DNA of 6,240 nucleotides, taken from positions 1 through 6,240 of the forward strand of contig QHOR01000282.1 of the NCBI GenBank assembly GCA_003219395.1. The letters are read 5' to 3'. The notes under the pieces are model-generated. The model made no database searches. It saw only the letters and a program-made list of their open reading frames with translations, and was not told the origin of the DNA. The position numbers and the translations under genes were made by a program. Shown one piece after another: positions 1-6,124 of the stretch. This DNA comes from Verrucomicrobiota bacterium. GTDB taxonomy: Bacteria; Verrucomicrobiota; Verrucomicrobiia; Chthoniobacterales; UBA10450. Numbering within the stretch: the first letter of the stretch is position 1; every line of letters begins with the position of its first letter.

Positions 1-463
1 TCCCTTGAATATTGAAAAACGTGAAGCCGGTATTGCCGTCGCGCACGGCAAGATCCGAGCCCTGATTCGACGGAAGTTTTTCGACTGCGAGCTGCTTGAG
101 AGATGCGTTTAGTGCCGCGGGAAGCGCCGGAATGTTTTGCGGGATCAAGGCCATCGATCCGGGCACGGGACCGCGTAACTGATCGTTAAATACGAGAACG
201 GGAAAGAAGGAATTAGCACCTATAGCGAAATGTGCCTGGACACTTTGTGTCGCGGATCCGGTTCCGTTCAGGCGGTTGAGATCGAGGTCCATTGTGACGC
301 TTCCATTTTCCACAATCATCTTTTGAAGCGTCCCGCTCGGCGCGTCCGTGGTTTGCTGGTTAGGTTCGCCACTGCGGTTGCGTCCTGCAGCGGATTGAAC
401 TGCGTAGCTTGCGAGGAGCACGAGTAAGGAAAGCGTGAGAGTAATCAGAATTTTCTTTAACAT
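1..463 (-). CDS. Exported protein of unknown function, N-terminal part
   Basis: I do not recognise this gene. It reads 154 codons without a stop from the ATG at 463-461 and leaves the window at the left edge, so the C-terminus is missing. The start is supported by GGAG at 476-473, nine bases upstream of the ATG. The protein begins MLKKILITLTLSLLVLLAS, a typical signal peptide with two lysines and a hydrophobic core at residues 5-18; cleavage is plausible near Q23-SAA-G27. A polar Ser/Gln/Thr linker follows (about 27-45), then beta-prone sequence with MIVENGSVTMDLDLNRLNG near 50-68 and FTFFNIQG at the visible end. The mature part is probably periplasmic or secreted. It faces the same way as its neighbours but is separated from the AI-2E-family gene by 271 bases and shows no Pro/Thr tail in the visible part. 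Confidence 0.85.
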   Translation of the reverse strand, partial: MLKKILITLTLSLLVLLASYAVQSAAGRNRSGEPNQQTTDAPSGTLQKMIVENGSVTMDLDLNRLNGTGSATQSVQAHFAIGANSFFPVLVFNDQLRGPVPGSMALIPQNIPALPAALNASLKQLAVEKLPSNQGSDLAVRDGNTGFTFFNIQG

Positions 464-670
464 TGTTTTATTCTCCGGTCTTTTCGCGCCGCTTTCGCCA
501 AGTCTACGGTGTGGCAGGCCGTTTGGCCGGCGGCGAGTAAAGTTCTAACTTGTCTCACGCGCTAGCGGCGCAAGCCAAGAAAAATTTTGAAAATTTCGGC
601 GCGTATCAGATCGCGCTCTACAAATCACCACTTCCTCGCTGGCAACGATGCGGTGGAATGACCAAGCACG

Positions 671-726
671 ATGTCGAATGACGAATCGTGAATCGATGTA
701 ACGCTTTAACGATTCAACGAATCACA
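671..726. repeat. Degenerate 7-bp tandem array, copy 1
   Basis: This array lies within 10 bases of the stop codon of the AI-2E-family gene. On the + strand it reads as consecutive heptamers such as ATGTCGA, ATGACGA and ATCGTGA, drifting to TTAACGA and AATCACA at the gene-proximal end. It also contains an imperfect inverted repeat (CGTGAATCG at 687-695 against CGATTCAACG at 710-719, one bulge), which could fold in the transcript of the gene to its right. The rest of the 464-734 gap holds only an AT-rich patch (about 578-597) and a small GGCC-GTTT-GGCC hairpin (517-528) upstream of the left-edge gene; no clear promoter was found. Confidence 0.55.
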
Positions 727-734
727 GCTATTGT

Positions 735-1841
735 TTACTTCTTTCCTTCCACCAGCGCTGCTGCTTCGCGATCGAGCGCGCCGTAATCGGGTTTGCGCGG
801 TTGCAAATAAAATTCGTCGATTACGATCTGCACCAGGGCCGCAGCCGGCACCGCAAGAAAAACTCCCAGCAGTCCAAACAAGCTGGCGGTCGCCAGGGTA
901 AAGAACAAGATATTGACCGGATGCAATCGCATTTCTTTGCCAAGGACGCCGGGCACCAGAACGTTTAGCTCGACCTGGTAAACCAGCACGATTATGCCGA
1001 GCGCCAGCCAGAATTTTGTTGCGCCCAGGCTCAACGCGACCAGCAGAATGGGAATGGACACAAGAAATGCGCCGATGTTCGGCAGAAATTCACCCAGAAA
1101 CGCAAACACGCCGAAGATAAGCGCAGGTTGGACGCCGATTAGCCAAAGCAAGACTCCAATGGAAAGTCCGGTAATCATTCCATTGATGGCGACGCCGCGC
1201 GCCCAGGCGGTCATTTGTCGCATGAGCCGGGCGAGCGTGCGATGCGCTTGCGCGCGGTAACGGTCAGGGGCCAGCGCCAGATACGCAGCTACGAGCGGGC
1301 GCGGACTGGCCAACACGAAGACCAGCAAAAGAATGCTGAGCACAAAGCTGGCCACGCCGCCAACCAAACCAAGTGTCGATCTCAGCAAGATGTTGCCGAC
1401 CGTTCCTGCGGCCGCGCCGACTTTTCCGGCAATTTCTTCTGTGCGAGGCAATGCTTCGCGGATGGTGGGATAATTTAGCGTGACCGATGCGATGCGAGCG
1501 CGAATACCGTCCCACACACTGGGCGCGCTGCGTACCAGTTCCTGGGTTTGCCTGGCCAAAGGCGGAATCGCAAATATCACAATCGTGGCAGTGATCGCAA
1601 TCAGGGCAAAGATCAGCGATATGACACTCACGAAACGCGGGACACGGCGTTTTTCGAGCCAGACCACGATCGGGTTCAGAACCATTGCAAGAAGAAAAAC
1701 GAGCGCAAAAAGCAGGATGACGTCCTGTAACGCGCGCAGGATGAAGCAGACGACAACCAATAGAAAAATCAGCCACACAATGCGTGACGCGCCGTGATAA
1801 CTCAGCGGCGCGTGCTGTTCCTCCTGATTGGACTCTTTCAT
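735..1841 (-). CDS. AI-2E/PerM family transporter-like membrane protein
   Basis: The 368-residue product has the layout of the AI-2E transporter (PerM/YdiK/TqsA) family. Hydrophobic helices lie near residues 21-37, 41-60, 70-92, 155-178, 217-236, 238-271 (probably two), 276-295 and 309-340, with a soluble stretch of about 60 residues (95-154) between the third and fourth. The family's C-terminal signature is visible: FAFLGEFLPNIGAFLVSIP at 246-264, VPGVLGKEMRLHP at 296-308 and FGLLGVFLAVPAAA at 322-335. Family members sit in the inner membrane and have been linked to autoinducer-2 export or ion/proton antiport; the substrate cannot be read from sequence. I chose the ATG at 1841. The frame stays open upstream to a GTG at 1973, but the extra 44 residues are not membrane-like and precede the usual family start. 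The ribosome site is weak (GAAGG at 1859-1855, 13 bases away). The tail is ordinary, without the Pro/Thr motif, so it is probably a separate unit from the genes to its right. Confidence 0.92.
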   Translation of the reverse strand: MKESNQEEQHAPLSYHGASRIVWLIFLLVVVCFILRALQDVILLFALVFLLAMVLNPIVVWLEKRRVPRFVSVISLIFALIAITATIVIFAIPPLARQTQELVRSAPSVWDGIRARIASVTLNYPTIREALPRTEEIAGKVGAAAGTVGNILLRSTLGLVGGVASFVLSILLLVFVLASPRPLVAAYLALAPDRYRAQAHRTLARLMRQMTAWARGVAINGMITGLSIGVLLWLIGVQPALIFGVFAFLGEFLPNIGAFLVSIPILLVALSLGATKFWLALGIIVLVYQVELNVLVPGVLGKEMRLHPVNILFFTLATASLFGLLGVFLAVPAAALVQIVIDEFYLQPRKPDYGALDREAAALVEGKK

Positions 1842-1983
1842 GGGCTCGGCTCGACCTTCGCGCCGGGAACTGTCAATGACAAGAAAGAGTGATCGCGCCG
1901 TGTGCGGAAGTGTGGGGGAGCATAGTCCGCGACACGACGGTCTCAGGGCCGGCAGGAGAGTTTGACTGTGCACGTGCGAAGCG

Positions 1984-2006
1984 CTTTTCGGCAGGCTGCC
2001 GAAAAG
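1984..2006. other. Perfect 11-bp inverted repeat
   Basis: CTTTTCGGCAG at 1984-1994 and CTGCCGAAAAG at 1996-2006 are perfect reverse complements around one central G. A folded strand would have about ten base pairs and a three-base loop. It lies in the 262-base gap between the HAF-repeat gene and the AI-2E-family gene. On either strand the T run precedes the stem and the A run follows it, the reverse of an intrinsic terminator. It could be a structured RNA end, a protein-binding palindrome or part of a dispersed repeat. Confidence 0.6.
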
Positions 2007-2023
2007 GAAAGGCTAGCCAGCCT
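2001..2023 (-). terminator. Weak candidate terminator for the HAF-repeat gene
   Basis: On the minus strand, AGGCT (2023-2019), a GGCT loop and AGCCT (2014-2010) form a five-base-pair stem followed by a pyrimidine tract, TTTCCTTTTC. It starts about 80 bases downstream of the stop at 2104 and runs into the 1984-2006 palindrome. The stem is short and the tract is interrupted, so this is tentative. Confidence 0.25.
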
Positions 2024-2068
2024 GTGCTCCTCACCCGCAGAAGGTGTTGATAAAGTGAGGCAGCTACT

Positions 2069-2103
2069 AATCACTAGTCACCTATCACTAATCACACTGA
2101 TCG
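2069..2103. repeat. Degenerate 7-bp tandem array, copy 2
   Basis: Five consecutive heptamers read on the + strand as AATCACT, AGTCACC, then TATCACT, AATCACA and a diverged CTGATCG. The array abuts the stop codon of the HAF-repeat gene (2106-2104) with no gap, so it forms the first 35 bases of that gene's 3' untranslated region. It contains the word AATCACTAGTCAC (2069-2081), which recurs exactly at 3315 and 4625. Confidence 0.7.
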
Positions 2104-3231
2104 TCACCGCGGTGTCGGGCGAAGGTGAGGAGCTGGGCGAGGCCTTGGAGTTGGAGTAGCTCTTGGCATAGCTGTTGGTGTCGGGGTCGGTGTGGGCGAA
2201 GGTGTGGGAGTAGGTGTCGCTGTGGCTGGTATCATGGCATACGCATGAGTCTCGCCATTGTGAACCCCTGTGCCAACGATGGTATTGTCCTCACTGATCG
2301 CCGCCGCCGATGACGAGGTGTTCATTGACAGGTCCCAGCCGGAGTTGGCGGGAATGAGATCTTGGAGGCGGTAAGTGTTGGTTCCATCATAAAGGAAGGG
2401 AACGGCGAAGGCACCACCGTCCGTGCCCACTATCCAACCCGACGAGTTCACACCCTGAGCTTGCCCGAGAGTCGTGCCGGACGCGAGAGGAATGGCCACT
2501 ATTCCATTTTGGTCCGACCAGATGAAAGGCAGGCCTGCGCCCTGATTGAACATGCTCGAACCAACTACATAGCCGGTGTTGCTCACGCCGAAAGCGAGGG
2601 CGCCGTTGGCTCCGGGCAACGCGCCGACCTCGAAGGCCATGTTCTGACCCGTATCGTAAACGATTCCTACATTGCGAGCCGCATGAGCGGGATCGATGCC
2701 CTGGCCTACAATCCTGCCTGAATCATTGATTCCAAAAGCCGTGAGAAAATAACTTCCGTCCGCTGTCGTCTGCGTGATGATCGTGGCGCTGCCGCCGCTG
2801 TAGATCACCCCGCGTTGGTCGCTGCCAGCATTGACGGACCCTACTGCGACACCTGAAGCGTTTACCGAGCTTGCGTCGCCGAGCGTTTGGCCGACTGGCA
2901 AAGGTAGCTGTGAAACCGCGCCATTTTGCCAAATCACCGGTAACCGGCCGGAGCCAAATACAGTAGTGGCGGCCGTCCCTACAACATCGCCGCTGTCATT
3001 GGCGCTGTTAGAAACACAATAGCTGCGACCTGCCAGATCGGGCAATCCAACGAGCCCGCCTTTAAGCGTCCAGGTAAACGCGTGGCTTCCATCGTTGCGT
3101 ATGGAACGACCGACTGCAATCGCACCAGGGCCGATGTCATAGATCTGATATTGAGGAATGGGTACGGAGATTACAGGAAGTGTCGCTACACAAAACAGCG
3201 TTGCCGCAACCGCTATGGATATGATTTTCAT
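2104..3231 (-). CDS. Secreted HAF-repeat protein with basic Pro/Thr-rich C-terminal tail
   Basis: This intact 375-residue protein has a short signal peptide (MKIISIAVAATLFCVATLPV, cleavage probably before residue 25). The body (about 28-335) carries degenerate units of the extracellular HAF-repeat family. The eponymous motif is SHAFTW at 49-54, with a weaker echo, THAYAMIP, at 328-335. Recurring N-x-S/T-G-x-x-VG turns appear as NDSGDVVG (78-85), INDSGRIVG (168-176), VSNTGYVVG (216-224), VNSSGWIVG (261-269) and SEDNTIVG (313-320). The spacing suggests a beta-propeller-like fold; no catalytic residues are evident and the function is unknown. Residues 338-375 form a Pro/Thr spacer ending in PRATPTPRPRPAPHLRPTPR, the motif shared with the next three genes. 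No membrane helix precedes the tail, so it is not PEP-CTERM. The start ATG has only a weak AGAAG upstream. A 105-base gap with repeats separates it from the beta-helix gene. Confidence 0.85.
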   Translation of the reverse strand: MKIISIAVAATLFCVATLPVISVPIPQYQIYDIGPGAIAVGRSIRNDGSHAFTWTLKGGLVGLPDLAGRSYCVSNSANDSGDVVGTAATTVFGSGRLPVIWQNGAVSQLPLPVGQTLGDASSVNASGVAVGSVNAGSDQRGVIYSGGSATIITQTTADGSYFLTAFGINDSGRIVGQGIDPAHAARNVGIVYDTGQNMAFEVGALPGANGALAFGVSNTGYVVGSSMFNQGAGLPFIWSDQNGIVAIPLASGTTLGQAQGVNSSGWIVGTDGGAFAVPFLYDGTNTYRLQDLIPANSGWDLSMNTSSSAAAISEDNTIVGTGVHNGETHAYAMIPATATPTPTPSPTPTPTPTAMPRATPTPRPRPAPHLRPTPR

Positions 3232-3246
3232 TCAGCTTCTACTAAC

Positions 3247-3276
3247 CGCGAACCAACGCGAATGCACGCTAATTGA
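3247..3276. repeat. 10-bp-period repeat block
   Basis: Three successive ten-base units, CGCGAACCAA, then CGCGAATGCA, then a diverged CGCTAATTGA, sit 16 bases upstream of the HAF-repeat start codon and directly abut the heptamer array at 3277. The period differs from the 7-bp arrays, so it appears to be a separate repeat type. Confidence 0.5.
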
Positions 3277-3327
3277 TCGAAATGCGAAATGCGAGTAGCG
3301 AATAATGACTAAACAATCACTAGTCAC
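3277..3327. repeat. Degenerate 7-bp tandem array, copy 3
   Basis: On the + strand the units read TCGAAAT, GCGAAAT, then GCGAGTA, GCGAATA and ATGACTA, ending with the exact word AATCACTAGTCAC at 3315-3327. The array ends nine bases before the stop of the beta-helix gene (3339-3337), so it lies in that gene's 3' region and in the leader of the HAF-repeat gene. It joins the GCGAAT/ATGAC-type and ATCAC-type units in one array. Confidence 0.65.
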
Positions 3328-3336
3328 CTTCTTCCG

Positions 3337-4593
3337 TCAGCGCGGTGTAGGCCGATGATACGGAGTCGGACGTGGCCTCGATGCAGGTGTGGGCCTAGGT
3401 GTAGGACTGGGAGCAGGCGTTTGCACCTCAAACGAGCCGATGTCGAGCCTGTCGTTTACCACACGATCAAATCCCGGGCCGCGTTGATCGAATAAAGGCG
3501 GTGGCGTGAAATTGGGATCGCCCGCATTTCAATAGGGCGTGAGTCAACGCCGGACCGCCGTTATTCTGCAACGGCCCCAGCATTGGGTCCGTGTTGATGT
3601 GGTCCCCCGGACCGGTTAGATAGCCGCCGCCGTCGTCGCTGCTGAGATTATATGCGAGCGATGCAACCGTGCCTTGATCGTTGTAGATGTTTTCTCCCGC
3701 GGCTCCTTCGTTCAGAATCGTATTGGCCAGGCTGACGAGGCCCTTGGCGAAAGTGCCCTGGTTATAAACGCCGCCCCCTTGCGTAGCTGAGTTGCCGCTA
3801 AGTGTACTATAGCTTAGCGTCAATGAGGCGCTGCCCTCGGCAAATCCGTCGTTATACACCGCGCCGCCAAGGCCATCTGCGGAGTTATCGCTTAGAGTGC
3901 TGTTTGTGATTTGCAGTGTCCCGCTGCCAGTCTCCCCATCATTGTAGATAGCGCCACCATCTCCTGGTGCCGTGTTACCACTGAGCGTGCTGTTGGTAAT
4001 TTCCAACGTGGCAATGCCCTCACCAAACCCGGCGTTGTGGATGCCGCCGCCCGAAAGATAGCCACATTGTTACTGACGGTGCTGTTCTGAAGATCCACCA
4101 TCGCCGCCCCCGACACACCGTCACTGAATACGCCCGCACCGAAGCCAGCCAGGTTTCCGGTGACATGGCAGTTATCGAGGGTCAAGATTGCGTGATCGTT
4201 ATAAATACCGCCGCCGTTATCCATGATGACTGCGACGTTGCCGTTCGTGATAGTCAGCCCCGACATGGCAACAGTTCTTCCCGCGCCAATGTAAAAGACA
4301 CGATTCATGGCGTTAGCATCTATCGCCAGATTGCGCGGACCGGGACCTGAGATGGTAATGCTCTTATCTACCAACAGCTCGCCGCTGATAAGTGTGATGA
4401 CGCCGGAAATACCGGTGGCGTCAATCGTATCGCCATCATTCGCATCCCCGAGCCCCTGACGAAGTGAGCCAGGGCCGCTGTCATTAGTATTGGTGACGCT
4501 AATAGTGTCAGCGGGCGCGTGAGCTACGATTGCGCAAAGCAGCGCCAGAATGCCTGCGAGCCTGTTGATTCTGAATACGATTTTGCGTTTCAT
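3337..4593 (-). pseudogene. Secreted beta-helix protein with choice-of-anchor Q ending, two frame disruptions
   Basis: The start ATG (4593) has GAAGGA three bases upstream (4602-4597). Residues 1-28 are a signal peptide ending AHAPA-D. TISVTNTNDSGPGSLRQ and SGELLVDKSITISGPG then mark the start of a right-handed parallel beta-helix of the polymorphic-outer-membrane-protein type. Coils of about 35 residues repeat, each with an S-x-N-x-A motif followed by GGGIYN or GGAVYN. After F180 (about 4053) one base is missing from a GGC run; the coils continue in another frame. At about 3529 the expected LLPGSPAINAGDPNF is cut to LL plus AGDPNF, consistent with loss of about 17 bases, and the original frame returns. 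The remaining end carries DQRGPGFDRVVNDRLDIGSFEVQ (typical choice-of-anchor Q) and a Pro/Thr tail ending ASRPRPTPYHRPTPR. As read, translation would stop early, in the stop codon at 3894-3892. Sequencing error or a genuine decayed gene are both possible. Confidence 0.85.
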
Positions 4594-4624
4594 TCGTCCT
4601 TCGCCAGGATTAAGGCACTACACC

Positions 4625-4652
4625 AATCACTAGTCACGGATCACTTCTCATT
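4625..4652. repeat. Degenerate 7-bp tandem array, copy 4
   Basis: Four heptamers on the + strand (AATCACT, AGTCACG, then GATCACT and a diverged TCTCATT) fill most of the 64-base gap between the kelch-repeat and beta-helix genes, ending five bases from the kelch gene's stop codon. The first 13 bases are the exact AATCACTAGTCAC word found also at 2069 and 3315. Confidence 0.65.
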
Positions 4653-4657
4653 TTCGG

Positions 4658-5992
4658 CTACGGCGTTGGCCGGGGATGGGGAGTCGGGCGTGGTCTTGGT
4701 GTCGCTCTAGGCGTACCGGTAGGTGTAGGTGTCGTGCTTGGAGTGGGTGTTGTCGTTGGAGTAGGTGAAGGTGTAGGAGCGTTGTATAGTTCTGCGCTTG
4801 CGTTGATTGTTGGAAAATCCAGTCCCCCTGCAGCCAGTACCATCCCATTTGGCAGCAACGTCGCTGTGTGCCGGCCGCGCGCAGTGTTGAGGCTACTCGT
4901 GATCGTCCATATTCCGCTCACGGAATCGTACAGTTCCGCGCTGGCAGAACTGACTCCATTGTTATCAAATCCGCCTGCGGCCAGAGTCGTGCCGTCGAGT
5001 AGCAAGGTCGCCGTATGCCCGGATCGTCCGGTATTGAGATCGCCCGTGGCCGTCCAGGTACTAGTGGCGGGGTCGTACAGTTCTGCACTCGAGGTAGCAT
5101 TCCCGTTATCATCAAAGCCACCAGCAACCAGAACCGTCCCATTGGGTAGCAACGCCGCTGTGTGTCCGTAACGAGCGGTGTTGAGATCACCGGTAGCCGC
5201 CCAAGTTCCGCTTACCGGGTCGTACAGTTCCGCGCTGTCAGACGCACTTTGACTGCTATCAGCGCCCGCTGCGACTAGAACCTTCCCATTAGGGAGCAAG
5301 GTGGCTGAATGCAGGTTGCGTGCAGTATTGAGACTGCCGGTGAAAGTCCAGGTTCCGCCAGTTGGGTCGTACAATTCGGCAGTTGCGGAAGCCGTGAAAG
5401 TACTATCGGTTCCGGCTGCAACCAGCACCATGCCGTTCGGCAGCAAAGTAGCAGTGTGCTCAGTGCGTTCGGTGTTGAGACTACCAGTGGCCGTCCAGGT
5501 ACCGCTTACCGGATCGTACAGTTCTGCGGTTGAGGAAGCGTTGCCGCTGCTATCACTCCCTCCTGCAACGAGCACCTTGCCGTTCGGTAGCAGGGTTGCT
5601 GTGTGTTCATAACGCGCAGTATTGAGATCACCGGTGGCTGTCCAGGTTCCGTTCACTGGATCGTACAGCTCCGTACTCGAAGTAGCTTGGAAACTGCTAT
5701 CAAGCCCTCCTGCAACCAGCACAACTCCGCCCGGCAACAATGTTGCCGTATGCAAAAAGCGCCCAGTATTGAGGCTACCAGTGACCGTCCACGTCGAGCC
5801 GTCTGGGTTTAATGGCGGTCCGACGTTCAAAGTGCTCTTGCTGATATTCTGTCGAGCTCGCTCTCCCAACGCGCCGGGGATCCCGTGCATAGCAACAAAT
5901 ACCAGGAAAAGAAAACACGCGCCCCAACGGAGATTCACATTGATGGTGGTGGCTCTTTGACTTTTCAGTTTTTGGAATCCTTTACTTTGCAT
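4658..5992 (-). CDS. Secreted seven-repeat kelch-like beta-propeller protein with basic Pro/Thr tail
   Basis: This intact 444-residue protein starts at the ATG at 5992; the upstream AGAAG is only two bases away, so the start is not firmly fixed. A basic N-terminus precedes a hydrophobic segment (about 24-38), read as a signal peptide with a long n-region, cleaved perhaps after ALG at 43. Seven kelch-like repeats of 49 residues run from T67 to about P406. Each follows the pattern W-T-x-T-G-x-LNTxR-x-x-HTATLLPNG, then VLVAGG and AELYDPxSG. Seven blades would complete a closed propeller. Kelch propellers usually bind proteins or glycans; no galactose-oxidase-type active site is visible. The last repeat is slightly shorter and runs into a Pro/Thr spacer ending PRATPRPRPTPHPRPTP (428-444), without the final Arg present in the two genes to its left. 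The likely location is the outer surface. A 64-base gap to the beta-helix gene suggests co-transcription. Confidence 0.93.
   Translation of the reverse strand: MQSKGFQKLKSQRATTINVNLRWGACFLFLVFVAMHGIPGALGERARQNISKSTLNVGPPLNPDGSTWTVTGSLNTGRFLHTATLLPGGVVLVAGGLDSSFQATSSTELYDPVNGTWTATGDLNTARYEHTATLLPNGKVLVAGGSDSSGNASSTAELYDPVSGTWTATGSLNTERTEHTATLLPNGMVLVAAGTDSTFTASATAELYDPTGGTWTFTGSLNTARNLHSATLLPNGKVLVAAGADSSQSASDSAELYDPVSGTWAATGDLNTARYGHTAALLPNGTVLVAGGFDDNGNATSSAELYDPATSTWTATGDLNTGRSGHTATLLLDGTTLAAGGFDNNGVSSASAELYDSVSGIWTITSSLNTARGRHTATLLPNGMVLAAGGLDFPTINASAELYNAPTPSPTPTTTPTPSTTPTPTGTPRATPRPRPTPHPRPTP
4775..5794 (-). repeat. Seven 147-bp tandem coding repeats (kelch blades)
   Basis: Six units of exactly 147 bases plus a final 138-base unit encode the seven blades. 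Recurring nucleotide blocks on the + strand include TCGTACAGTTC and CCGTCCAGGT. Units keep phase with no insertions or deletions until the last, and differ mainly at the residues after LNTxR and in the loop after AGG. This points to duplication with continued selection on blade structure. Confidence 0.85.
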
Positions 5993-6013
5993 TGCTTCTG
6001 ACCCGCGTGAGCA

Positions 6014-6042
6014 CTAATACCTGATAAAATGCCGAAATCCAA
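6014..6042 (-). promoter_or_regulatory. Weak candidate promoter for the kelch-repeat gene
   Basis: On the minus strand, TTGGAT (6042-6037) and TATTAG (6019-6014) are spaced by 17 bases and lie just upstream of the kelch gene. They match the vegetative consensus at three and four of six positions respectively. The -35-like half overlaps the heptamer array, so the match may be accidental. Confidence 0.2.
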
Positions 6043-6120
6043 ATGACGAATGACGAACTAATGATCAGAGTAGTATTCATTCCGGTCACGGATCACAAAT
6101 CACGGATCACTATTCACTGT
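6027..6120. repeat. Degenerate 7-bp tandem arrays, copy 5 (two blocks)
   Basis: Two heptamer blocks share one gap. At 6027-6068 the units are AAATGCC, GAAATCC, then AAATGAC, GAATGAC and two diverged units. At 6086-6120 five units in exact 7-base phase all begin TCAC: TCACGGA (twice), TCACAAA, TCACTAT and TCACTGT. A 17-base non-repeat stretch separates the blocks. The second block ends four bases from the stop codon (6127-6125) of the gene at the right edge. This is the clearest of the arrays and shows both unit types side by side. Confidence 0.75.
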
Positions 6121-6124
6121 ATCT

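Noticed and set aside
230..427. Plus-strand 65-codon open frame inside the left-edge gene
   Set aside because: It lies fully opposite a frame with a signal peptide and a good ribosome site, and its product has no recognisable features.
994..1797. Open frames on both strands overlapping the AI-2E-family gene
   Set aside because: Their products are Arg/Cys/His-rich shadows of a well-supported membrane protein gene in another frame.
735..1841. Reading the AI-2E-family gene as evidence for quorum sensing
   Set aside because: The family name is historical; members have other proposed roles, and no luxS or receptor gene is present in the window.
1871..1876. Exact TTGACA (minus strand) upstream of the AI-2E-family gene as a promoter -35 box
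   Set aside because: At 16-18 bases downstream there is only GC-rich sequence with no -10-like hexamer, so the match is probably chance.
1842..1973. In-frame extension of the AI-2E-family gene to a GTG at 1973
   Set aside because: The 44 extra residues are not hydrophobic or family-like, the GTG has no ribosome site, and the ATG at 1841 gives the usual family length.
1984..2006. The 11-bp palindrome as an intrinsic terminator
   Set aside because: The T run lies before and the A run after the stem on both strands, with no T tract following.
2107..2226. Pro/Thr tail as a PEP-CTERM or LPXTG sorting signal
   Set aside because: There is no PEP or LPXTG motif and no hydrophobic helix before the basic end.
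4734..5612. Plus-strand open frames over the kelch gene encoding repeated Leu/Val/Ser-rich peptides
   Set aside because: They are antisense images of the 147-bp repeats, several overlap one another, and none has independent domain or ribosome-site support.
6027..6120. Heptamer arrays as a CRISPR array
   Set aside because: Units are 7 bases, degenerate and contiguous, with no unique spacers and no cas gene.
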